Assembly (NCBI RefSeq): GCF_014650595.1 | Contig: NZ_BMVG01000001.1 | Span: forward strand, 558,001-622,000 | DNA from: Streptomyces alanosinicus | GTDB taxonomy: Bacteria; Actinomycetota; Actinomycetes; Streptomycetales; Streptomycetaceae | Length of the DNA stretch: 64,000 nt | Direction of reading: 5' to 3' | Part shown: piece after piece, positions 19,574 to 27,113 of the stretch | How the letters are laid out: each line of letters opens with the position of its first letter | How positions within the stretch are numbered: the first letter of the stretch is position 1 | Program-made: the position numbers and the translations under genes | Notes under the pieces: generated by a model | Told to the model about the DNA's origin: nothing | Databases searched by the model: none | The model's input: the letters and a program-made list of their open reading frames with translations, nothing else

Positions 19574-20506
19574 GTGCTCGTACTCGTCGCTCCCGGCCAG
19601 GGCGCCCAGACGCCCGGCTTCCTGACTCCCTGGCTCGATCTTCCCGGTGCCGCGGACCGTGTCGCCGCATGGTCGGACGCCATCGGACTGGACCTGGTGC
19701 ACTACGGAACCCAGGCCGACGCCGACGCCATCCGTGACACCGCGGTGGCCCAGCCGCTGCTGGTCGCCGCCGGGATCCTGTCCGCCGCGGCACTCGGTGA
19801 CATCGCCCGGATCGCCCCGAGCGCGGTCGCCGGTCACAGCGTCGGCGAGTTCACGGCCGCCGCCTTCGCGGGCGTGCTGGACGACACCACGGCGCTCGGC
19901 CTGGTCCGCAAGCGGGGGCTGGCGATGGCCGACGCCGCCGCGATCACCGAGACCGGGATGTCGGCGCTGCTCGGCGGCGACCCCGAGACCTCCGTGGCGC
20001 ACCTGGAGAAGCTGGGCCTGACCCCGGCGAACATCAACGGCGCGGGCCAGATCGTCGCCGCGGGCACGCTGGCGCAGCTCACCGCGCTGAGCGAGGACAA
20101 GCCCGAGGGCGTCCGCAAGGTCGTCCCGCTGAAGGTCGCCGGCGCCTTCCACACCCACCACATGGCTCCCGCCGTCGAGACGCTGGCCAAGGCCGCCGCG
20201 GAGCTGACGCCCGCCGACCCGACGGTCCGTTATGTCTCCAACAAGGACGGCCGGGCGGTCACGGCCGGCACCGAGGTCCTCGACCGGCTGGTCGGCCAGG
20301 TCGCCAACCCCGTGCGCTGGGACCTGTGCATGGAGACGTTCAAGGAGCTGGGCGCCACCGCGCTCATCGAGGTGTGCCCGGGCGGCACGCTGACCGGCCT
20401 GGCCAAGCGGGCGCTGCCCGGCGTCAAGACGCTGGCCCTGAAGACCCCCGACGATCTCGACGCGGCCCGTGAGCTCATCTCCGAGCACGCCGGCGCCGGC
20501 GCCTAA
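19574..20506 (+). CDS. fabD: Malonyl-CoA:ACP transacylase
   Basis: A 310-residue cytoplasmic enzyme that moves malonyl from CoA to acyl carrier protein, supplying extender units for fatty-acid (and often polyketide) synthesis. The oxyanion loop is APGQGAQTPGF, the nucleophile is Ser89 in AGHSVGEFTAAA, and the catalytic His is His193 in GAFHTHHMAPA. The GTG at 19574 gives the N-terminus MLVLVAPGQGAQ known from Streptomyces FabD; a GTG two codons upstream is an alternative. It is the first gene of the type II synthase operon, 10 bases from fabH, with fasR just upstream. Confidence 0.97.
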   Translation: MLVLVAPGQGAQTPGFLTPWLDLPGAADRVAAWSDAIGLDLVHYGTQADADAIRDTAVAQPLLVAAGILSAAALGDIARIAPSAVAGHSVGEFTAAAFAGVLDDTTALGLVRKRGLAMADAAAITETGMSALLGGDPETSVAHLEKLGLTPANINGAGQIVAAGTLAQLTALSEDKPEGVRKVVPLKVAGAFHTHHMAPAVETLAKAAAELTPADPTVRYVSNKDGRAVTAGTEVLDRLVGQVANPVRWDLCMETFKELGATALIEVCPGGTLTGLAKRALPGVKTLALKTPDDLDAARELISEHAGAGA

Positions 20507-20516
20507 GGAGCCGTAG

Positions 20517-21548
20517 ATGGCGAAGATCAAGCCCAGCAAGGGCGCCCCGTATGCGCGCATCCTCGGTGTCGGCGGCTACCGGCCGACCCGGGTGGTGCCC
20601 AACGAGGTGATCCTGGAGAAGATCGACTCCTCCGACGAGTGGATCCGCTCGCGCTCCGGCATCGAGACCCGGCACTGGGCCGGTCCCGAGGAGACCGTGG
20701 CGGCGATGGCGATCGAGGCCTCCGGCAAGGCGATCGCGGACGCCGGTATCGACGCCGAGCAGATCGGCGCCGTGGTCGTCTCGACCGTCTCGCACTTCAG
20801 CCAGACCCCGGCCGTCGCCACCGAGATCGCCGACAAGCTCGGCACCGACAAGGCCGCCGCCTTCGACATCTCGGCCGGCTGCGCGGGCTTCGGCTACGGC
20901 CTGACCCTCGCCAAGGGCATGGTGGTGGAAGGTTCCGCCGCGTATGTGCTCGTCATCGGCGTGGAGCGGCTGAGCGATCTGACCGACCTGGAGGACCGGG
21001 CCACGGCCTTCCTGTTCGGCGACGGCGCCGGCGCGGTCGTCGTCGGTCCCTCGCAGGAGCCGGCGATCGGCCCGACCGTGTGGGGCTCCGAGGGCGACAA
21101 GGCCGAGACGATCAAGCAGACCGTCCCCTGGAACCGGTTCCACATCGGCGATGTGACCGAGCTTCCCCTGGACAGCGAGGGCAACATCAAGTTCCCTGCG
21201 ATCACGCAGGAGGGCCAGGCGGTGTTCCGCTGGGCCGTGTACGAGATGGCGAAGGTCGCCCAGCAGGCGCTGGACGCGGCCGGGATCAGTCCGCAGGAGC
21301 TGGACGTCTTCATCCCGCACCAGGCCAATGTGCGGATCATCGACTCGATGGTGAAGACTCTCAAACTGCCGGAGCATGTCACGGTCGCCCGGGACATCCG
21401 CACCACCGGCAACACCTCGGCCGCCTCGATTCCGCTCGCGATGGAGCGGCTTCTGGCGACCGGGGAGGCGAAGAGCGGTGACACCGCGCTCGTCATCGGA
21501 TTCGGGGCGGGTCTCGTCTACGCCGCCACGGTCGTTACCCTCCCCTAG
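20517..21548 (+). CDS. fabH: Beta-ketoacyl-ACP synthase III
   Basis: A 343-residue enzyme that condenses a starter acyl-CoA (in Streptomyces often branched) with malonyl-ACP to begin fatty-acid synthesis. The catalytic triad is visible as Cys122 in DISAGCAGFGYG, His268 in IPHQANVRI and Asn299 in TTGNTSAASIPLA. The length is close to the family norm of about 320-340. The ATG at 20517 has AAGGAG upstream. It lies ten bases after fabD. A strong hairpin (21554-21581) follows it before acpP, which could uncouple the expression levels of fabH and acpP. Confidence 0.97.
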   Translation: MAKIKPSKGAPYARILGVGGYRPTRVVPNEVILEKIDSSDEWIRSRSGIETRHWAGPEETVAAMAIEASGKAIADAGIDAEQIGAVVVSTVSHFSQTPAVATEIADKLGTDKAAAFDISAGCAGFGYGLTLAKGMVVEGSAAYVLVIGVERLSDLTDLEDRATAFLFGDGAGAVVVGPSQEPAIGPTVWGSEGDKAETIKQTVPWNRFHIGDVTELPLDSEGNIKFPAITQEGQAVFRWAVYEMAKVAQQALDAAGISPQELDVFIPHQANVRIIDSMVKTLKLPEHVTVARDIRTTGNTSAASIPLAMERLLATGEAKSGDTALVIGFGAGLVYAATVVTLP

Positions 21549-21553
21549 GCACT

Positions 21554-21581
21554 CCGTGCCGGATCTTGCGATCGGGCACGG
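21554..21581 (+). other. Hairpin between fabH and acpP
   Basis: A 12-bp stem with one mismatch (21554-21565 with 21570-21581) and a TTGC loop begins five bases after the fabH stop codon. It is 45 bases upstream of the acpP start. It may be a partial terminator or an RNA-stabilising or processing site that raises acpP over its neighbours. Confidence 0.7.
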
Positions 21582-21626
21582 CCGCAATTGCCACAAACCA
21601 TCTGAAAATCAAGAAGGAGCGCCAAC

Positions 21627-21875
21627 ATGGCCGCCACTCAGGAAGAGATCGTCGAGGGTCTCGCGGAGATCGTTAACGAGATCGCTGGCATCCCGGTTGA
21701 GGACGTCCAGTTGGACAAGTCCTTCACCGACGACCTGGACGTCGACTCGCTGTCCATGGTCGAGGTCGTCGTCGCCGCCGAGGAGCGCTTCGACGTGAAG
21801 ATCCCCGACGAGGACGTCAAGAACCTCAAGACCGTCGGCGACGCCACCGACTACATCCTCAAGCACCAGGCCTGA
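21627..21875 (+). CDS. acpP: Acyl carrier protein for fatty-acid synthesis
   Basis: An 82-residue acidic four-helix carrier. The phosphopantetheine attachment site is Ser41 in DDLDVDSLSMVEVV, and the recognition helix II continues EVVVAAEERFDVKIPDEDV. The ATG at 21627 has a strong AAGAAGGAG ribosome site, in keeping with the high copy number ACP needs. The gene is flanked by hairpins at 21554-21581 and 21906-21923 within an otherwise tight operon. It carries the growing chain between FabD, FabH, FabF and enzymes encoded elsewhere (FabG, FabI and a dehydratase are not in this window). Confidence 0.97.
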   Translation: MAATQEEIVEGLAEIVNEIAGIPVEDVQLDKSFTDDLDVDSLSMVEVVVAAEERFDVKIPDEDVKNLKTVGDATDYILKHQA

Positions 21876-21905
21876 GCCACCCCTTAGGCCCCGGCTGCAA
21901 GGCCC

Positions 21906-21923
21906 CGCCACCCGGCGGTGGCG
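21906..21923 (+). other. Hairpin between acpP and fabF
   Basis: A perfect 7-bp stem CGCCACC/GGTGGCG with a CGGC loop, 31 bases after the acpP stop. With the hairpin upstream it brackets acpP. It could protect the acpP message or reduce transcription into fabF. Confidence 0.6.
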
Positions 21924-21959
21924 CCGTCGAATCCCGTATCCGTTGGAGAAAGAATTCCC

Positions 21960-23231
21960 GTGAGCCCGACCAATCGCACCGTGGTCGTCACCGGTATCGG
22001 CGCAACCACACCGCTGGGTGGCGACGCAGCCTCGACCTGGGAGGCTCTGCTCGCCGGCACGTCCGGTGTCAAGCCTCTGGAGCAGGAGTGGGCGGCCGAG
22101 CAGGCCGTCCGTATCGCCGCTCCGATCGCCGTGGAGCCCACCGAGGTCATCCCGCGGCCGCAGGCCCGCAAGCTGGACCGTTCCGCGCAGTTCGCGCTGA
22201 TCGCCGCTCAGCAGGCCTGGAAGGACGCGGGCTTCACCGACAAGGCCGGCGAGGACGGCAACGTCGACCCCGACCGGCTGGGCGCGGTCATCGCCTCCGG
22301 CATCGGCGGTGTGACGACGCTGCTCGACCAGTACGACGTGCTCCGGGAGAAGGGCGTCCGCCGCGTCTCCCCGCACACCGTCCCCATGCTGATGCCGAAC
22401 GGCCCCTCGGCCAACGTGGGTCTGCTCGTGGGCGCCCGGGCGGGCGTGCACACGCCGGTCTCCGCGTGCGCCTCGGGCGCCGAGGCCATCGGCTACGCCA
22501 TCGAGATGATCCGCACCGGCCGCGCCGACGTCGTCGTCGCCGGCGGTACGGAGGCCGCGATCCACCCGCTGCCGATCGCGGCGTTCGGCAACATGATGGC
22601 GATGTCCAAGAACAACGAGAACCCGCAGGGCGCCTCGCGTCCCTACGACGTCGACCGCGACGGCTTCGTCCTCGGCGAGGGCGCCGGTGTGATCGTCCTG
22701 GAGTCCGCCGAGCACGCCGCGAAGCGCGGTGCGCGGGTGTACGCCGAGGCCGTCGGGCAGGGCATCTCCGCCGACAGCCACGACATCGTGCAGCCGGAGC
22801 CGGAGGGCCGCGGCATCTCGCACGCGCTGCAGAACCTGCTGGACAACACCGACCTGGACCCGGCCGAGATCGTGCACGTCAACGCGCACGCCACCTCGAC
22901 GCCGGCCGGTGACATCGCCGAGCTGAAGGCGCTGCGGAAGGTGTTCGGCGACGACGCGGACCACATGGCGGTCTCCGCGACCAAGTCGATGACCGGTCAC
23001 CTGCTCGGCGGGGCCGGCGGCGTGGAGTCGGTCGCGACCGTGCTCGCGCTGTACCACCGGGTGGCGCCGCCGACCGTCAACGTCGACAACATCGACCCCG
23101 AGGCGGAGGCCAACGCCGATGTCGTCCGGGGCGAGGCCCGCAAGCTGCCCGTCGAGGGCCGCATCGCCGCGCTGAACGACTCGTTCGGCTTCGGTGGGCA
23201 CAACGTGGTCCTGGCGTTCCGGACCATCTGA
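21960..23231 (+). CDS. fabF: Beta-ketoacyl-ACP synthase II
   Basis: A 423-residue elongation condensing enzyme that adds malonyl-ACP-derived two-carbon units to the growing chain. The Cys-His-His triad is Cys170 in VSACASGAEAIG, His310 in HVNAHATSTPAGD and His347 in SMTGHLLGGAGGVE. The start GTG at 21960 (VSPTNRTVVVTG) follows GGAGAAAG at normal spacing. An upstream in-frame ATG at 21918 lies inside the hairpin region and is rejected. Last gene of the operon, followed by a strong terminator at 23240-23273. Confidence 0.97.
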   Translation: MSPTNRTVVVTGIGATTPLGGDAASTWEALLAGTSGVKPLEQEWAAEQAVRIAAPIAVEPTEVIPRPQARKLDRSAQFALIAAQQAWKDAGFTDKAGEDGNVDPDRLGAVIASGIGGVTTLLDQYDVLREKGVRRVSPHTVPMLMPNGPSANVGLLVGARAGVHTPVSACASGAEAIGYAIEMIRTGRADVVVAGGTEAAIHPLPIAAFGNMMAMSKNNENPQGASRPYDVDRDGFVLGEGAGVIVLESAEHAAKRGARVYAEAVGQGISADSHDIVQPEPEGRGISHALQNLLDNTDLDPAEIVHVNAHATSTPAGDIAELKALRKVFGDDADHMAVSATKSMTGHLLGGAGGVESVATVLALYHRVAPPTVNVDNIDPEAEANADVVRGEARKLPVEGRIAALNDSFGFGGHNVVLAFRTI

Positions 23232-23239
23232 GAACAGGG

Positions 23240-23273
23240 CTGAGGGCCCCTGCCGACCGGCAGGGGCCCTCAG
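23240..23273. terminator. Terminator of the fatty-acid synthase operon
   Basis: A perfect 15-bp stem (23240-23254 with 23259-23273) with a GACC loop begins nine bases after the fabF stop. It lies between convergent genes and can serve both directions. Confidence 0.9.
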
Positions 23274-23308
23274 TCGTACCCGCGCTCGTGCCCGCCGAGG
23301 ACGGGGGC

Positions 23309-23803
23309 TCACACCACCTGGTGGAGCCAGCGGACGGGGGCGCCTTCGCCCGCGTAGCGGAACGGCTCCAGTTCGTCGTCCCACGGCTTGCCCAGGAGTT
23401 TGGCGATCTCGGCTTCCAGTTCGGTCTCTCCCCGCTGGGACCGCGTCAGCGCCGCGCGCAGGCGGTCCTCGGGGATGAGGATGTCGCCGTGGATGCCGGT
23501 GACGGCGTGGAAGATGCCGAGGTCGGGGGTGCAGCTGTAGCGCTCGCCCTCGGCGGTCGGGCAGGGCTCGGCGGTGACCTCGAAGCGCAGCAGATGCCAA
23601 CCGCGCAGCGCGGAGGCCAGCTTGGAGGCCGTGCCGGCCTGGCCCTGCCAGGAGAACTCCGAGCGCCAGGTGCCGGGGGCCGCGGGCTGCCGGATCCAGT
23701 CGAGACTGACGCGCGTGCCGAGCACCCCGGCGACGGCCCACTCGACATGTGGGCACAGCGCGCGCGGCGCGGAGTGCACGTACAGAACTCCACGTGTCGT
23801 CAC
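23309..23803 (-). CDS. DUF3145 family protein
   Basis: A 164-residue soluble protein of the actinobacterial DUF3145 family, with landmarks TTRGVLYVHSAPRALCPHVE near the N-terminus and AVTGIHGDILIPEDRLR in the second half. The start is GTG at 23803, with GGAGG about six bases upstream; the reading frame extends further back but without initiation signals. It is convergent with fabF, a position kept in Streptomyces genomes. The function is unknown. The conserved position near the FAS operon is suggestive but does not show a role in lipid synthesis. Confidence 0.85.
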   Translation of the reverse strand: MTTRGVLYVHSAPRALCPHVEWAVAGVLGTRVSLDWIRQPAAPGTWRSEFSWQGQAGTASKLASALRGWHLLRFEVTAEPCPTAEGERYSCTPDLGIFHAVTGIHGDILIPEDRLRAALTRSQRGETELEAEIAKLLGKPWDDELEPFRYAGEGAPVRWLHQVV

Positions 23804-24069
23804 CGGAACCTCCGGACAGAGCGGGACATCTTGCGGACTGGCTGGCGGCTGTGGCGCGACGGCCGCGTTGATGGCGAGGCTACCCTGCGGCGGTGCAAGG
23901 AGTGTGACGTACCGTCGGTCCCGGTGCCAGGAAACCTCTGCCATTCACCCAGGGGGACGCTTGTACGGGGGTGGTCCGTTCCACGGCGCGCGGTCGGGAA
24001 CCCTCGCACGTTGTTATGGGAGGAAGCACCGGGAACACCCGATTCGACGACCGAGGGGATCATCAGGGG

Positions 24070-24963
24070 ATGCGGAAGCGAAGCAGCCGTGGACGGGCCG
24101 CTCTCGCCGTGCTGGCGGCAGCCGTGCTGGGCGTCGCCGGATGCGATGTCATGGGCGGGAGTTCGTCCGCGCCCGAGGGCACCAAGGCGCGCGCCGCCAA
24201 GCCGGCGCCGCTGTGGAACCGCAGCCCGGACTCGATCGCCGCGGTGGGCGACTCCATCACCCGCGGCTTCGACGCGTGCACGGTGCTGTCGGACTGCCCC
24301 GAGGTGTCCTGGGCGACGGGCAGTGACGCGAAGGTCGACAGCCTGGCGGTGCGGCTGCTCGGGGTCGCGGGCGCGGCGGAGCGCAGCTGGAACTACGCGG
24401 TGACCGGGGCCCGGATGGCGGATCTGCCGGAGCAGATGTCCCAGGCGGCGGCACGCGACCCGCAGTTGGTCACGGTGATGGCGGGCGCGAACGACGCCTG
24501 CCGGTCCTCGGCGGCGGCGATGACCTCGGTGGCCTCCTTCCGCGCGGACTTCGAGGAGGCGCTGCGCACGCTGCGTTCGTCGCGGCCGAAGGCGCAGGTG
24601 TACGTGGCGAGCGTGCCGAACCTGAAGTGGCTGTGGTCGCAGGGGCGGACCAATCCGCTGGGCAAGCAGGTGTGGAAGCTCGGTATCTGCCCGTCGATGC
24701 TGTCCGACGCGGACGATCTGACCGGCGCGGCCGTGGTGCGCCGGGACCGGGTGCAGCAGCGGGTGGTGGAGTACAACAAGGTGTTGAAGGATGTCTGCGC
24801 CAAGGACCGCCGCTGCCGTTTCGACGGCGGCGCGGTCTACGGATACCGGTTCGGCGCGGACCAGCTCAGCCACTGGGACTGGTTCCATCCCAGCAAGGAC
24901 GGTCAGGCCCGGCTCGCCTCGATCGCGTACCGCACCATCACCGCGAGCAATCCGGTTGCTTAG
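24070..24963 (+). CDS. Lipoprotein SGNH/GDSL hydrolase
   Basis: A 297-residue secreted esterase or lipase. A lipoprotein signal (residues 1-25) ends in the lipobox VAGC with Cys25, so the enzyme is probably anchored outside the membrane. SGNH block residues are visible: Ser62 in VGDSITRGF, Asn141 in AGANDAC, and Asp270/His273 in DWFHPSKD. The start ATG at 24070 gives the signal peptide directly; the reading frame extends upstream to 23971 but that text is not signal-like. Substrate unknown, likely an acyl or acetyl ester. The small gap to the downstream mutarotase is filled by a separate promoter. Confidence 0.9.
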   Translation: MRKRSSRGRAALAVLAAAVLGVAGCDVMGGSSSAPEGTKARAAKPAPLWNRSPDSIAAVGDSITRGFDACTVLSDCPEVSWATGSDAKVDSLAVRLLGVAGAAERSWNYAVTGARMADLPEQMSQAAARDPQLVTVMAGANDACRSSAAAMTSVASFRADFEEALRTLRSSRPKAQVYVASVPNLKWLWSQGRTNPLGKQVWKLGICPSMLSDADDLTGAAVVRRDRVQQRVVEYNKVLKDVCAKDRRCRFDGGAVYGYRFGADQLSHWDWFHPSKDGQARLASIAYRTITASNPVA

Positions 24964-24989
24964 GGCACAGATCGCCTAAGGTTTTCCAT

Positions 24990-25961
24990 ATGAGCGAACT
25001 TTTCGGCACGCTTTCCGATGGCACCGAGGTGCACCGCTGGACGCTGGAGCGCGCCGGGACGCGGGTGGAGGTCCTGACGTACGGCGGGATCGTGCGGTCG
25101 GTCCAGGTGCCGGACCGGGAGGGCCGGACGGCCGAGGTGGTGCTGGGCTTCCCCGGCCTGGACGGCTATCTCGCGCACCCGGAGCCGTACTTCGGCGCCC
25201 TGGTCGGCCGGTACGCCAACCGGATCGCGCACGCCCGCTTCCCGCTGGACGGCGCGGTGTACGCACTGGAGCCGAACAGCGGCCGAAACTCCCTGCACGG
25301 CGGCGCACGAGGCTTCGACAAGCGGGTGTGGGACGCGGCGCCGGCCGGGCACGGGGTGCGGCTGAGCCGGGTGAGTCCGCATGGCGAGGAGGGCTTTCCC
25401 GGCCGTGTCGAGGTGTCGGCGACGTACTCGCTGGACGCGTCCGGAGCACTGCGGATCGCCTACGAGGCGGTCACGGACGCGCCGACGGTGCTCAACCTCA
25501 CCAGTCACAGCTACTTCAACCTGGCCGGCTCGGGCCATGCGGGCGGACACGAACTGCGTGTCGCCGCCGCCCGGTTCACCCCCGTCGACGCCGATCTGAT
25601 CCCGACGGGCGCCCTGGAGGACGTGGCGGGCTCCCGGTTCGACTTCCGGGCGTCCCGCAAGGTCGGTTCGGGCTACGACCACAACTTCGTCCTGGACAAG
25701 GGCGTGACCGCCGCCCCGGAGGAGGTCGCCGAGCTGCACGACCCGGCCTCCGGCCGCACCCTGACGATCGCGACGACCGAGCCGGGCCTCCAGCTCTACA
25801 CCGCCGACCACCTCACGGAGCCGTTCGCCCCGGGCGACGGCATCGCCCTGGAGACCCAGCACTTCCCGGACTCCCCGAACCGGCCGGAATTCCCAGGGAC
25901 GGTGCTGCGGCCAGGGCAGGTGTTCCGTTCGGAGACGGTGTACGCCTTCTCGGCACGCTGA
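24990..25961 (+). CDS. Aldose 1-epimerase (mutarotase), cytoplasmic
   Basis: A 323-residue galactose mutarotase-fold enzyme that interconverts alpha and beta anomers of aldoses. Family motifs are GRYANRIAHARFPLDG, NSLHGGARGFDKRVW, LTSHSYFNLAG (catalytic His) and YDHNFVLDKG, plus the C-terminal ALETQHFPDSPNRPEF with the catalytic Glu in that segment. There is no signal peptide, unlike the paralogue at 45360, which has a Tat signal. The ATG at 24990 follows TAAGGT by about 8 bases without a ribosome site, suggesting a leaderless message. A related repeat element lies just after its stop. Confidence 0.92.
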   Translation: MSELFGTLSDGTEVHRWTLERAGTRVEVLTYGGIVRSVQVPDREGRTAEVVLGFPGLDGYLAHPEPYFGALVGRYANRIAHARFPLDGAVYALEPNSGRNSLHGGARGFDKRVWDAAPAGHGVRLSRVSPHGEEGFPGRVEVSATYSLDASGALRIAYEAVTDAPTVLNLTSHSYFNLAGSGHAGGHELRVAAARFTPVDADLIPTGALEDVAGSRFDFRASRKVGSGYDHNFVLDKGVTAAPEEVAELHDPASGRTLTIATTEPGLQLYTADHLTEPFAPGDGIALETQHFPDSPNRPEFPGTVLRPGQVFRSETVYAFSAR

Positions 25962-25970
25962 GCGGCAACG

Positions 25971-26005
25971 CCCTCAAGGGGCGCGGGGAACTGCGCGACC
26001 GGCCA
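25971..26005. repeat. Repeat copy related to the right arm of the 9708-9889 element
   Basis: AAGGGGCGCGGGGAACTGCG followed by CGACCGGCCAC matches the right arm around 9812-9842, with a few substitutions. Only one arm is present. It lies between convergent genes (stops at 25961 and 26032), like the other two copies in this window. Confidence 0.75.
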
Positions 26006-26031
26006 CGACGGCGCGGCAGCCGGCCGACGGC

Positions 26032-26982
26032 CTAAACCCGCTCCCCCCGCATCCGCTTCGCCGCCTTCCCGAGCAGGGACATCGCGCCCCCGCAGATCAG
26101 CAGGGCCGCGATGCCGCCCGCGATCGGGCCGGCGGAGTGGCTCTTGATGCCCTCGCCCGTCACCGTCGTGGCCAGCGCGAAGATGATCGAGTACAGGCTG
26201 CGGCCGACCCTCGCACCGGCCGGGATCACCTTGAGCAGCTGCGGAATGGTGGTCGCGGCGGCCAGGGCCATGCCGAAGGGCAGGGCCGCGGCGGTCATCA
26301 GCGCGCCGAATCCGAAGGAGTTGCCGTACGCGCCCCAGGCGGCGCCCTTGTAGAGCAGATAGCCGGTGGCGGTGAGGGACAGCAGGACCAGCACGCCGTT
26401 GAGATAGGCGGCCTGGGTGGCGGCCTTGCGGGCGCCGGGCAGATGCGCGGCCGGGGAACGCCAGGCGTCGGCCGTGATGAGCCGCAGCTGCCGCTTGAGG
26501 CCCTGCATCTGCAGCAGTGAGAAGACGCCGAAGGCCAGCAGGCCCAGTCCGGCGAGTGCCGCGACGAAGCCGAGGGGCTGCTGTGTGATGCCGTAGTGGA
26601 CGCCGCCGAAGGTGAGCGGGATGCCGAGGATCATGCCGTAGGCCATGGGCTTGGACTTGGCCTGGATCTTCAGCACCAGATCGCGTTGGTCCGGCGTGAG
26701 ACCGGGATCCGGCCGCATCCGTCCCTCGCCGACGTGCTGGGCGGGCGGCTGGGCCGACTGCTGCGGGGGGTAGGGCTGTTGGGGCGGGTACGGCTGCTGG
26801 TACTGCGGCTGCTGCGGGTAGCCCTGCGGCGGGTACGGCGCTTGCGGAGGGTAGGGCTGCTGCGGCGCGTACGGCTGGTGCGGCGCGTACGGCTGCTGGT
26901 ACTGGGGCTGTTGCCCGTACGCCCCCGTGGGCGGCTGCTGGGGTCCGTACGGACCCGGCTGTTGTGGCTGGCCTGGATACAC
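26032..26982 (-). CDS. Membrane protein with proline/glutamine/tyrosine-rich N-terminus
   Basis: A 316-residue protein. Residues 1 to about 85 are low-complexity repeats built from QQPYAPQQPYPPQ-type units. They are followed by about five or six hydrophobic segments (for example MILGIPLTFGGVHYGI, AALAGLGLLAFGVFSLL and GGIAALLICGGAMSLL). The N-terminal tail resembles disordered cytoplasmic tails seen on many actinobacterial membrane proteins. The start is GTG at 26982 with GGGGGAGAGAG upstream. No enzymatic motif is recognisable, so no function is assigned. It lies downstream of the GH3 gene on the same strand but beyond a 14-bp-stem terminator, so it is probably transcribed alone. Confidence 0.8.
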   Translation of the reverse strand: MYPGQPQQPGPYGPQQPPTGAYGQQPQYQQPYAPHQPYAPQQPYPPQAPYPPQGYPQQPQYQQPYPPQQPYPPQQSAQPPAQHVGEGRMRPDPGLTPDQRDLVLKIQAKSKPMAYGMILGIPLTFGGVHYGITQQPLGFVAALAGLGLLAFGVFSLLQMQGLKRQLRLITADAWRSPAAHLPGARKAATQAAYLNGVLVLLSLTATGYLLYKGAAWGAYGNSFGFGALMTAAALPFGMALAAATTIPQLLKVIPAGARVGRSLYSIIFALATTVTGEGIKSHSAGPIAGGIAALLICGGAMSLLGKAAKRMRGERV

Positions 26983-27054
26983 GATCTCTCTCCCCCGTAC
27001 CCGGTCTCTTCCGGTGCTCGCGGGCCGGGAGTCTATCCGTTTGCTCAGGTGACG

Positions 27055-27090
27055 AGCCCCGGTCCGGGGGTCAGGTCCCGGACCGGGGCT
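27055..27090 (-). terminator. Terminator of the GH3 gene
   Basis: A perfect 14-bp stem (27055-27068 with 27077-27090) with an 8-base loop, 24 bases after the GH3 stop codon on the minus strand. Confidence 0.85.
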
Positions 27091-27113
27091 GCTTGTGGGG
27101 GACTTGTCCCGGA

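Noticed and set aside
19574..23231. Part of a polyketide gene cluster
   Set aside because: Gene order and sequence match the primary fatty-acid operon, with FasR; no chain-length factor, ketoreductase or tailoring gene is nearby.
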